From assembly GCF_004364245.1 (NCBI RefSeq), contig NZ_SOAV01000003.1:434001-498000 (forward strand): a stretch of DNA of 64,000 bases. The letters run 5' to 3'. Positions 7,690 through 18,743 of the stretch are shown here, piece by piece. Position 1 is the first letter of the stretch. The number at the start of each line of letters is the position of its first letter. The position numbers and the translations under genes are program-made. The DNA is from Streptomyces sp. BK208 (GTDB lineage Bacteria > Actinomycetota > Actinomycetes > Streptomycetales > Streptomycetaceae). Under the pieces are notes generated by a model. That model searched no databases, had not been told where the DNA came from, and saw nothing but the letters and a program-made list of their open reading frames with translations.

Positions 7690-8859
7690 CCGCAGGAAGG
7701 CCTGGAGCAGCGGCGCGGCCGGTACGGCCGGGGAGACGACCTGCGAGCCGAAGTGCACGGCGACCATGTCGAGGCCGGGCGAGACCAGGAGCCGCTGCCC
7801 GTGGATGCCGCTGGCCAGGTAGGAGCCGTACGGGTCGTTCGGGATCCACCACAGGTCGTGGTAGGAGAGCGTGGCCGGCGAGTCGGGTCGTGCGGCGGGG
7901 AACCGCACCCGGCGGGGATGGCCCTCGGGCACCCCGTCGGCGATCGTCGTCGCCACCTCCTCGGGCACGACCTGGCGGGCGCCCACCGCTCCGCCGCACC
8001 GCAGCATCTCGCCGAGGCGGGCGACGTCGCGCGCCGTGGCGCTGAAGCCCCCGCAGGCCGCCTCTACGCCCTCGCCGTCGAGGACGTAGTAGGCGTCCTC
8101 CTCGGCGCCGATCTTCGACCAGATCATCTCGCCGAGCAGCGCGGAGGTGGTGAGCCCGGTGACCCGGCGCAGGACCTCGGCCAGGGCCTCGACGTTGCCG
8201 TTCTCGTAGCGGAAGGCGATTCCCGGCCGGCCGGTGGCGCGGGCGGTCAGGAGGTGTTCGCGGATGGTGGTGGGGCCGGTGTATCCGAACGGCCGCAGCT
8301 GCGGGGCGATGACGGCGTGGTACCGCTGGGCCTCGATCGCCTTGTCGAAGGGGCGGCCCGCGTAACCGACCTGGGTGCCCATGTGCAGCAGGTCCTGGAC
8401 GGAGGCGTCGCCGAAGGCGGTCCCGGCGAGTTCGGGGACGTAGGCGTGGACGGGGGCGGACCGGTCCAGGAGCCCTTGGTGCGCCAGGGTCGCCGCCATC
8501 AGCCCGATGTACGACTTGGCCGCCGAGGCGTTGAAGTGCGGGGTGTGCGCCTCGGTGCCGTGCCGGTAGGTCTCGTGGACGATCGCGCCCCGGTGCAGCA
8601 CCAGGAACGCGTCCGTCTCGGCCGCGCTGAACAGGTCCTCCAGCTTGGCCGTGGTGCCGCCGAGTGCGAGGTCGAGGGCGTGCAGGTCGACGGGGCGCTC
8701 GGGCAGGGCACGGGCGGGCTCCGGGCCGCGCCACACACGGCGGCTGGGGGCCATTTCACGGCCGGCGGACGTGAAGCGGCGGATCCAGCCGGGGTCCGTG
8801 TAGCCGCGGGTCCATCGGAGATCACCCAGCCGCGTCGTGTCGTTCGTCGTGTCGTTCAT
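7672..8859 (-). CDS. Serine hydrolase of the beta-lactamase / 6-aminohexanoate-dimer hydrolase family
   Basis: 395 residues. The penicillin-binding fold signature is visible: SxxK as NASAAKSYIG near residue 120 (nucleophile Ser, general-base Lys) and YxN as RYENGN near residue 200. The absence of a signal peptide suggests a cytosolic enzyme, as in NylB-type amide or ester hydrolases; the substrate is unknown. ATG at 8859 with GGGGGAG upstream. It is divergent from the MFS gene at 8964, and the shared region holds a 17-bp element that recurs in front of the acyl-CoA ligase. Its last codons are part of the 17-bp tandem repeat array, an unusual gene end. Confidence 0.85.
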   Translation of the reverse strand: MNDTTNDTTRLGDLRWTRGYTDPGWIRRFTSAGREMAPSRRVWRGPEPARALPERPVDLHALDLALGGTTAKLEDLFSAAETDAFLVLHRGAIVHETYRHGTEAHTPHFNASAAKSYIGLMAATLAHQGLLDRSAPVHAYVPELAGTAFGDASVQDLLHMGTQVGYAGRPFDKAIEAQRYHAVIAPQLRPFGYTGPTTIREHLLTARATGRPGIAFRYENGNVEALAEVLRRVTGLTTSALLGEMIWSKIGAEEDAYYVLDGEGVEAACGGFSATARDVARLGEMLRCGGAVGARQVVPEEVATTIADGVPEGHPRRVRFPAARPDSPATLSYHDLWWIPNDPYGSYLASGIHGQRLLVSPGLDMVAVHFGSQVVSPAVPAAPLLQAFLRIGTHL

Positions 8860-8898
8860 GGACAACTCCCCCACTCCAGAGTCTTGAACAATGACGCC

Positions 8899-8915
8899 GC
8901 TAACGTACAACCTGT
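8899..8915. promoter_or_regulatory. Candidate shared TetR operator, copy 1
   Basis: GCTAACGTACAACCTGT between the divergent hydrolase and MFS genes matches 14 of 17 positions with 11371-11387, which lies between the TetR gene (10709-11305) and the acyl-CoA ligase. ACAACCTGT is identical in both. Confidence 0.5.
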
Positions 8916-8963
8916 TCGACATCGGGGGACAGAGTCCTTCCTCCAGAGCCGCAGGAGAGCCCC

Positions 8964-10742
8964 ATGGTCGAACCGTCCACGCCCGCGCCGCCCGGTGAGC
9001 CCGCCACGGCACCACCGCACCCCGCGTTCGACCGCCGACGGGCCTGGCTGATCACCGCGATGATCGTGGCGTTCATGCTGATCAACTACGCGGACAAGTC
9101 CGTGCTCGGTCTGGCGGCGGTGCCGATCATGGACGAGCTGGACATCAGCAACAGCACGTACGGGATGATCTCCAGTTCGTTCGCCCTGCTGTTCAGCCTG
9201 TCCGGCCTGGTCGTCGGCTTCGTGTCGGCGCGCGTCTCCAGCCGGGTGCTGCTGTTCACGATGGCCGTCGTCTGGGCGGTCGCCCAACTGCCCGTGCTCT
9301 TCGTGGCGTCGGTGCCGGCACTGGTGGCCGGGCGCGTGCTGCTCGGTGCGGCGGAGGGACCGGCGGCCTCGATGTCGATGCACGCCCTGTACAAGTGGTT
9401 CCCGGCGAACCTGCGGGGCCTGCCGTCGGCGCTGCAGATCAGCGGTGCCGCGCTGGGCACGCTGTTCGCGGCGCCGGTCGTGACCTGGCTGATCACCGGT
9501 TTCGGGTGGCGCTCCGCCTTCATGGTGCTGGCGGTGACGAGCGTGGTGTGGAGCCTGGCCTGGTGGAAGCTGGGGCACGACGGCCCCTACGGCGAGGACC
9601 GCACGCCGGCCGCGCACACCCCGGCACCGCCCGACCGCACCCTCGCCCCCGCACCGCGGGAGCGGCTGCCGTACCGGCGCCTGCTGCTGAACGGCACAGT
9701 GCTCGGCAGCATCGCCGGCGCCTTCGGCGCCTCCTGGGCGCTGGCGTTGAGCCACGCCTGGCTGCCCGTCTACCTGCGCACGCAGCTGGACCTGACGCCG
9801 GGCGGTGCCGCCGGGCTGATCAGCGCGATCTCCGGGTTCAGCCTGGTCCTGCTGCTGTCGGTGCCCCCGCTGGTGGACCGCCTCCGCCGCCGGGGCCGGT
9901 CGGCCCGCTGGTCGAGCGGCGCCCCCCAGGGGATCGCGGTGCTCCTGGCGGCCCTGGCCATGGCCGTCTTCCCCTTCGTGGACGGAACGGCGGCCCATCT
10001 CGTCCTGCTCGGCCTGGCGTTCGGCGGCCACGCCATCGTCTTCCCGCTGCACTACATGACCACGTCCGCCGTGGTCCCGCCGGTGCAGCGCGGGGCGGTC
10101 TTCGGCGTCGTCGCCGCGACCGGCACCCTCCCGAGCCTCGTGGCCCCCTATGTGACCGGGCGCCTGCTGGACTCGGCGTCCTCCCCCGACGCCGGCTACA
10201 CCCACGCCTTCCTGCTGTCCGCCGCCGTCATGCTGGTCTGCGGACTCCTCGCGCTGTTCACCATCCGGCCGGAACGTGACGCGCGACGGCTGGGCCTGCC
10301 TCCGCAGGCGGACGGCCCGCGAACGGACGGCGCGCGAACGGACGGCGCGTCGGTGGACGCCACGCGGCCCGGCGGCACGCGGACGGACGGCACGCGACCT
10401 GGCGGCGCGCGTGCGGACGACCCGCAGGCGGAGGACCCGCGGACGGACGGGACATGGCCCGGCGGCACGCAGGCGGACGGCACACGGACGGACGGCAGAC
10501 GGCCTGGCGGCGCGCGAGCGGACGACCCGAGGACCGAAGGCACACGCCCGGACAGCGCGCGAGCGGGCGGCAAGCCGCCGCAGGGCGCACGCGCGGGCGT
10601 CCCGTGCGCGGACCGCCGCCGGGAAGACGACCGGCACGCGGACGGCTCCCGGGCGGACGACCGCCAGGGAGAGGAGCATCGCGGAGACGCCCCCCGGGCG
10701 CGGGCCGCTCAGGCGGACGGGTCGAAGCCGCTGGCCCAGTAA
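8964..10742 (+). CDS. MFS transporter with a 145-residue pentapeptide-repeat tail
   Basis: 592 residues. Residues about 25-440 are a 12-helix MFS core resembling the anion:cation symporter or sugar-phosphate group (MLINYADKSVLGLAAVPIMD in TM1; two halves joined by a polar loop near residue 210). The remaining 145 residues are hydrophilic and consist of 29 consecutive five-residue units with consensus R-(T/P/A)-(D/G)-G-(T/A), clear in the first 18 or so and decayed later, running exactly to the stop codon. The tail is presumably cytoplasmic and disordered. The gene's last 34 bp overlap the convergent TetR gene. Likely co-regulated with the acyl-CoA genes (shared operator); cargo unknown, an organic acid is a guess. 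Confidence 0.82.
   Translation: MVEPSTPAPPGEPATAPPHPAFDRRRAWLITAMIVAFMLINYADKSVLGLAAVPIMDELDISNSTYGMISSSFALLFSLSGLVVGFVSARVSSRVLLFTMAVVWAVAQLPVLFVASVPALVAGRVLLGAAEGPAASMSMHALYKWFPANLRGLPSALQISGAALGTLFAAPVVTWLITGFGWRSAFMVLAVTSVVWSLAWWKLGHDGPYGEDRTPAAHTPAPPDRTLAPAPRERLPYRRLLLNGTVLGSIAGAFGASWALALSHAWLPVYLRTQLDLTPGGAAGLISAISGFSLVLLLSVPPLVDRLRRRGRSARWSSGAPQGIAVLLAALAMAVFPFVDGTAAHLVLLGLAFGGHAIVFPLHYMTTSAVVPPVQRGAVFGVVAATGTLPSLVAPYVTGRLLDSASSPDAGYTHAFLLSAAVMLVCGLLALFTIRPERDARRLGLPPQADGPRTDGARTDGASVDATRPGGTRTDGTRPGGARADDPQAEDPRTDGTWPGGTQADGTRTDGRRPGGARADDPRTEGTRPDSARAGGKPPQGARAGVPCADRRREDDRHADGSRADDRQGEEHRGDAPRARAAQADGSKPLAQ
10305..10739 (+). repeat. 15-bp in-frame tandem repeats (29 units) in the MFS gene tail
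   Basis: A degenerate 15-bp repeat built around CGGACGGCACGCG encodes pentapeptides such as RTDGT, RPGGA, RADDP and QADGT. Twenty-nine units fill the frame from 10305 to the base before the stop. Slippage on GC-rich DNA is the likely origin; copy number is expected to vary between strains. Confidence 0.85.
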
Positions 10743-11305
10743 CGGCCACGCATCGCCAGGTCGAGCAGCATGCGCACGACCTCCTCCGCGGGCAGGGACG
10801 GCGTCTCCTGCTCCACCCACCAGCGCAGCACTCCGAGTTGCTCGCCCACCCACACCCGGGCGAGCAGCTCGGGGTCGATGCGGGGCTGCACGGCGTTGCG
10901 CTCCGCGCGGGCGCGGAACTCCTCGGCCGTCGCGCGGGCGCAGGCGTCGGAGAACATCTGCAGCGGCTTGCCGTCGCCCTCGCCGCGCAGCACGATCCGG
11001 TACAGGTCGCGCTCCTCGCGCGCGTGCCGCAGCATCTCCAGGACCGGCTTGCCGGTGAAACCGACCGCGCTGTCGGCCATCGCGGGGGTCAGCCGGTCGG
11101 AGAGTCCGGCCAGCAGATCCGCCGTCACCCGGGCGAACAGGTCCTCCTTGTCCCGGAAGTGGGCGTAGAAGGTGGCGCGGGCCACGTCCGCCCGCTCGGT
11201 GATGTCCTCCACGGTCAGCGCGGTGAAGCCGCGCTCCAGGACCAGTTCGATCAGGGCTGCCCCCAGGGCACGGCGTGACCGTCTCGTCCGTCTGTCCTCG
11301 GCCAT
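10709..11305 (-). CDS. TetR-family regulator, probably of the acyl-CoA genes
   Basis: 198 residues. Helix-turn-helix at about 25-55: LTVEDITERADVARATFYAHF, preceded by a basic RRTRRSRR start. The C-terminal half is helical with WVGEQLGVLRWWVEQE. It is divergent from the acyl-CoA ligase at 11446 and shares with it a region containing the candidate operator 11371-11387. A second operator copy in front of the MFS gene at 8964 suggests it controls both. The 3' end overlaps the MFS gene by 34 bp tail to tail. By analogy with other regulators next to fatty-acid or aromatic-acid CoA genes, the inducer may be an acyl-CoA (inference). Confidence 0.85.
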   Translation of the reverse strand: MAEDRRTRRSRRALGAALIELVLERGFTALTVEDITERADVARATFYAHFRDKEDLFARVTADLLAGLSDRLTPAMADSAVGFTGKPVLEMLRHAREERDLYRIVLRGEGDGKPLQMFSDACARATAEEFRARAERNAVQPRIDPELLARVWVGEQLGVLRWWVEQETPSLPAEEVVRMLLDLAMRGRYWASGFDPSA

Positions 11306-11356
11306 GGGGCCCTCCTCCGTCGTCCCGCCCGGTGCGGTGCCCAGTGTAGGTGCCCC

Positions 11357-11387
11357 TTGACACCCGGCCAGTTAATGAACAACCTGT
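11357..11387 (+). promoter_or_regulatory. TTGACA box plus candidate TetR operator, copy 2
   Basis: A consensus -35 hexamer TTGACA at 11357-11362 is followed by GTTAATGAACAACCTGT at 11371-11387, which shares 14 of 17 bases with 8899-8915. The operator would overlap the promoter spacer and -10 zone of the acyl-CoA ligase gene. No clear -10 hexamer could be assigned. Confidence 0.5.
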
Positions 11388-11445
11388 CTGCAAACATCCT
11401 CAGTGTTAAGTTTCTGTCTCTCCGCTCACGGAAGCAGGCCGTCCC

Positions 11446-13029
11446 ATGAATCTCGGCACCTACCTGACGCGCAGCGCCCGCTACTGGCCCGATGCTCCGG
11501 CCCTCGTGTGCGGTGACCGTTCCTGGACCTTCGCGGAGCTGGACCGTGCGACCGGCCGCCTGGCCGCCGCCCTCACCGCCCGGGGCCTGCGGCCCGGCGA
11601 CGCGGTGGCCTCGCTCGCCTGGAACCGCGGCGAGCTGGTGGAGGTGGAGTTCGCCCTGTACAAGGCCGGGTTGACGCGCGCACCGGTCAACGCGCGCCTC
11701 GGGCGCGGCGAGATCGAGCACATCCTGCGCTACGCCCCGGTCCGTGCCCTGATCTTCGACGCCGCCCACCGCGAGGACGCCCTGGCCGCCATCGCCGCGT
11801 CCGGTACGGGCTGCCTGCCGGTACCGCTGGACGCCCCGGCGGACGCGGGACCCGACGAGGTCCCGTACACCGCGCTCCTCGAAGAGGGCGCCGGGAGCGG
11901 CGGGAGCCACGAGGGCCCGGCCCTCGTGGAGGTGGACGAGGACCAGCCCTGCGTCCTGAACTTCACCTCCGGCTCCACCGGGGCGCTGAAGGCCGCGGTG
12001 CAGACCGTCGGCAACCGGCTCGCCAACATGCGCAAGCTGCTGATGTCCGACGAGTCGCGCCCCCGCCCCGGCACCCGCTACCTCGCCTGCGGCCCCATCA
12101 CCCACGCCACCGGAATGGGCCTGCTGGCGGGCGTGTTCGGCGGTTCGACGACGTACGTCCTGCCGTCCTGGAGCCCGCAGAGCTTCCTGGAGACGGTCGA
12201 GAAGGAGCGCATCACCGCCACCTTCCTCGTACCGGCCATGGTGAACACGGTGCTCGCCCACCCCGGCGCCGCCGGCCACGACCTCTCCTCGCTCACCAGC
12301 GTGCGCGTGGGCGGCGCGCCCATCTCGCCCCAGCGTCTGCGCGACGCGGTCGAGTTCTTCGGCCCAGTGGTGGCCCAGGGCTACGGCCTCGGCGAGACCA
12401 CCAGCGTGGTCGCGGGCCTCAGCGGCGCGGAGATCGCCCACGCCGTGAAGGAGGACGCGGAACTCCTCCAGTCGTGCGGCCGGGCCACGTACGACACCGA
12501 GATACGCGTCGTCGACGAGGCGGGCCGGGAGCTGGCCCCGCGCGAGGTCGGCGAGGTCATCGTGCGCGGACCCGACTGCGTACGGGAGTACTGGCGGGAG
12601 CCGGAGCTGTCGGCCGAGACGTTCCGCGACGGCTGGGTGCACACCGGGGACCTGGCGTGGATGCGGGAGGACGGATACCTGTTCCTCGTCGACCGCAAGA
12701 AGGACATGATCATCTCGGGCGGGTTCAACATCTACTGCACCGAGGTCGAGGCCGCCCTCTACGAGCACCCCGCCGTCGAGGAGACGTGTGTCGTCGGCGT
12801 CCCCGACGAGCAGTGGGGCGAGGCCGTCAAGGCCGTCGTGGTCCGCCGGGCCGGGAGCGCGGTCACCGCCGACGAGCTGATCGCCTTCTGCGCCGACCGC
12901 CTGGACCGCTTCAAGAAGCCGCGCTCGGTCGAGTTCACGGCCTCGCTCCCCCACAACCGCAACGGCAAGCTCGACCGCAAGGCGGTCCGCGAACCGTACT
13001 GGGCCGACACCACCCGCCGCGTCAACTGA
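11446..13029 (+). CDS. Acyl-CoA ligase (AMP-forming, class I)
   Basis: 527 residues, full length for an ANL-superfamily fatty or aromatic acid:CoA ligase. The ATP-binding P-loop is FTSGSTGALKAAV (about residue 180), the second adenylate motif GYGLGETTS (about 310), the hinge and A8 region HTGDLAWMREDGYLFLVDRK and SGGFNIYCTEVE, and the C-terminal catalytic lysine NGKLDRK near residue 515. It activates a carboxylic acid to acyl-AMP and then acyl-CoA in the cytosol. An acyl-CoA dehydrogenase begins 25 bp downstream, so the pair probably performs the first two steps of degradation of one acid. Controlled by the divergent TetR gene (inference). The acid is not identifiable. Confidence 0.92.
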   Translation: MNLGTYLTRSARYWPDAPALVCGDRSWTFAELDRATGRLAAALTARGLRPGDAVASLAWNRGELVEVEFALYKAGLTRAPVNARLGRGEIEHILRYAPVRALIFDAAHREDALAAIAASGTGCLPVPLDAPADAGPDEVPYTALLEEGAGSGGSHEGPALVEVDEDQPCVLNFTSGSTGALKAAVQTVGNRLANMRKLLMSDESRPRPGTRYLACGPITHATGMGLLAGVFGGSTTYVLPSWSPQSFLETVEKERITATFLVPAMVNTVLAHPGAAGHDLSSLTSVRVGGAPISPQRLRDAVEFFGPVVAQGYGLGETTSVVAGLSGAEIAHAVKEDAELLQSCGRATYDTEIRVVDEAGRELAPREVGEVIVRGPDCVREYWREPELSAETFRDGWVHTGDLAWMREDGYLFLVDRKKDMIISGGFNIYCTEVEAALYEHPAVEETCVVGVPDEQWGEAVKAVVVRRAGSAVTADELIAFCADRLDRFKKPRSVEFTASLPHNRNGKLDRKAVREPYWADTTRRVN

Positions 13030-13054
13030 CCCGTCACCTCCCAGGAGTTCCGCA

Positions 13055-14260
13055 GTGACCTTCTCCCTGCATCCCGTCCACGACGATCCGCGCACCGCCG
13101 AACTGGTCGAGCGCCTGCGCCACTACCTGGACGGCGAGCTGGCCGACTACGAGCGCGAACGCGGCATCACCCACGCCACCCGCCTCACCCGCGCCGACCT
13201 CGAACCGGTCTGGCGACGCAGCCGCGAACTGGGCTTCTACGGCATCCACCTGCCCGAGGAGTACGGCGGCCAGGACCTCACGTACACCCAACTGGCCGCC
13301 CTCAAGGAGGAGGTGGGTGCCAGCGGACGCGTCCTGTCGCACTGCGTCCTCGGCGACATGGGCGGACCGCTGCGCGCCGGCGACATCCTCAAGCACGCCA
13401 CACCCAGGCAGTTGGACACCTACCTGCTGCCGCTGATCCGCGGCGAGCGGGCCTGCTGCTTCTCCCTCACCGAGACCGACGCGGGCTCCGACGTCCGCTC
13501 CATGCGCACCGTCGCCGTGCGCGACACCGACGGCGGCCGCGACGGCTACCGGCTGACCGGCCACAAGGTCTTCTCCTCCGCGGGGCCCTTCGCCGACTTC
13601 GCGATCGTCGTGGCCCGGATGGCCGGGACCGGGGAACGGGAGGGCGACAAGCCCCGGTTCTCCGCCTTCCTCGTGGACCTCGACAGCCCCGGCTGCCGTG
13701 TCGAGGACGGCGCGACGCCGATGTCCGGCGAGCACATAGAGAGCGACGTCGTCCTCGACGACTGCTACGTGCCCGCCGCGAACCTCCTCGGCGCCGAGGG
13801 CGAGGGCATGCGCATCGCCCTCGGCCGGGTCACCACCAACCGCCTCCTGCACTGCCCCACCGTGCTGGGTGCCACCCGCCGCGCCCTCCGGCTCACCCTG
13901 GACCGGACCCGCACCCGCCAGGTCGCCGGTCAGCCGCTGCTCATGCTCCAGGCCATCCAGCACAAGGTCGCCGACATGGCCACCGAGCTGTACGCCGCGC
14001 GCTCCATGACCTACGCGGCGCTCGCCGCCCTCGACCAGGGCAAGGAGGTCCCGGCCGAGGCCTTCATGTGCAAGCTCTTCGTCGCCGAGTCCGCCTTCCG
14101 CATCCTCGACCAGGCCGTGCAGATCCACGGCAAGGAGGGGCTCACACAGGGCAACGAGGTCGAGTACCTGTTCCGCAAGATCCGTATGTTCCGGGTCCTC
14201 ACCGGCACGTCCGAGATCCAGCGCAACGGCATCGCAAAACTCCTCGCCTTCCAGCACTGA
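13055..14260 (+). CDS. Acyl-CoA dehydrogenase
   Basis: 401 residues with the three ACAD domains: N-terminal helices, the middle FAD/substrate strand domain CFSLTETDAGSDVRSM (about residues 130-145), and a C-terminal helical domain ending in FRVLTGTSEIQRNGIAKLL. It oxidises acyl-CoA to enoyl-CoA with FAD, passing electrons to ETF. GTG start at 13055 with CAGGAG upstream, 25 bp after the ligase stop. Oddity: the residue in front of GTSEIQ is Thr, where the classical short/medium-chain enzymes have the catalytic Glu, so the base must lie elsewhere (as in isovaleryl- and some FadE types) or the activity differs. Confidence 0.92.
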   Translation: MTFSLHPVHDDPRTAELVERLRHYLDGELADYERERGITHATRLTRADLEPVWRRSRELGFYGIHLPEEYGGQDLTYTQLAALKEEVGASGRVLSHCVLGDMGGPLRAGDILKHATPRQLDTYLLPLIRGERACCFSLTETDAGSDVRSMRTVAVRDTDGGRDGYRLTGHKVFSSAGPFADFAIVVARMAGTGEREGDKPRFSAFLVDLDSPGCRVEDGATPMSGEHIESDVVLDDCYVPAANLLGAEGEGMRIALGRVTTNRLLHCPTVLGATRRALRLTLDRTRTRQVAGQPLLMLQAIQHKVADMATELYAARSMTYAALAALDQGKEVPAEAFMCKLFVAESAFRILDQAVQIHGKEGLTQGNEVEYLFRKIRMFRVLTGTSEIQRNGIAKLLAFQH

Positions 14261-14393
14261 GCCGGGGAGACGCCCCGACACCTCCCTGAGTGATCAGCGG
14301 CTCCGAGGGTGCCGCGCCGGCCGCCGATCCGATCGGGCTCCCCGCCTCAGCCGTCGGGCGTTACGTCCGCCCGGCGTCGGGCACTCGCCGCGC

Positions 14394-15179
14394 ATGGCAT
14401 TCACACAGGGCTCGCATGCGCGCGGTTCCGGACTGGGCGCGGCCGCGAGCATCGGCATCGGCGCCGCGGCAGGCGTGACGGCCGCGGTCGGCCTCCTGAT
14501 CGGCCGCAGAGCCGCCACTGCCGGCAAGATCGGCAAGGGCCACCCGCTCAAGCACCGCGTGCTGGACCTGGCCGCCGGCTCGCTCCAGCGGAAGTACCCG
14601 CTGGAGGCGATGAGCACCTACCTCAACGGCTTCCACATGTACGCCGACGACATGGGCCGCCAGGTGGAGGCCACGCACTTCTGCATCCACCTGCGGCACG
14701 ACCTGCACCAGTGCGTCATCTTCGACCGCAACGCGCCCGACGCCCGTCTGATCGGCATCGAGTACATCATCAGCGAGGAGCGCTTCCGCGGCCTGCCCGA
14801 GGACGAGAAGCGGCTCTGGCACAGCCACCACTACGAGGTGAAGTCCGGCAGCCTCACCGCCCCGGGCATCCCCGAGCTGGCCGAGCACGCCTACTTCGAG
14901 GACCTCGTCACCACCTACGGGAAGACCTTCCACACCTGGCAGTACGACCGCGACGACTTCCCCTACGGCATCCCCCAGCTGATGATGGGCTTCACCGGGG
15001 ACGGGCAGGCGTCGGACGAGATGATCCGTGCCCGGGACGACCGGCTCGGCCTCTCCACGCCGGGCAAGCGCGAGAACCGGGCGGACATCCCGATGCCGGA
15101 GGTGGCACCGGGCGCCAACATGTGGGAGAGCGGCCGGACCGTGCAGACCCGAGTCGAGGAGACCGACTTCAAGCGCTGA
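14394..15179 (+). CDS. Oil-body-associated protein homologue (DUF1264/OBAP family)
   Basis: 261 residues. From about residue 65 the sequence carries hallmarks of DUF1264: LNGFHMYADDMGRQVEATHFC, IGIEYIISEERFRGLP, LWHSHHYEVKSG and YGKTFHTWQYDRDDFPYGIP. In plants these proteins localise to seed lipid bodies; in bacteria the role is not established. The first 45 residues are glycine/alanine rich with a hydrophobic stretch (GAAASIGIGAAAGVTAAVGLLIG) that could be a membrane anchor. It follows the acyl-CoA genes by 133 bp, a suggestive lipid context given that Streptomyces store triacylglycerol (inference). The end of the gene forms one arm of a 14-bp inverted repeat. Confidence 0.8.
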   Translation: MAFTQGSHARGSGLGAAASIGIGAAAGVTAAVGLLIGRRAATAGKIGKGHPLKHRVLDLAAGSLQRKYPLEAMSTYLNGFHMYADDMGRQVEATHFCIHLRHDLHQCVIFDRNAPDARLIGIEYIISEERFRGLPEDEKRLWHSHHYEVKSGSLTAPGIPELAEHAYFEDLVTTYGKTFHTWQYDRDDFPYGIPQLMMGFTGDGQASDEMIRARDDRLGLSTPGKRENRADIPMPEVAPGANMWESGRTVQTRVEETDFKR

Positions 15180-15194
15180 CCTGCACGGTCCGGC
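15133..15194 (+). terminator. 14-bp inverted repeat spanning the OBAP stop codon
   Basis: 15133-15146 is the exact reverse complement of 15181-15194, with a 34-base loop that contains the stop codon. It lies between the convergent OBAP and GH62 genes and is a plausible bidirectional terminator or mRNA 3'-end stabiliser. Confidence 0.55.
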
Positions 15195-15233
15195 ATGCCT
15201 TTCCGTCCGGTGCCCCGGCGTGGACCGGGAAGG

Positions 15234-18575
<3,342 letters not shown>

Positions 18576-18743
18576 CGGCATCCCGTCACTGACGAGGGAG
18601 TGAAGACGATGACGAGCTACGGCGCGGCGTCTCCCCCCTCCCGTGCAACGCGCGACGCACCTCGCCGAACGGGTCCGGAAGGCAGGTGACGCACTGAGGA
18701 CGACGGCGCGGCCGCGTCATCCGCACCGTCCGTCCTCCTCCGC

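Noticed and set aside
18576-18743. Attachment site or integrase remnant at the left island edge
   Set aside because: No tRNA, direct repeat matching the right edge, or recombinase fragment could be seen by eye.
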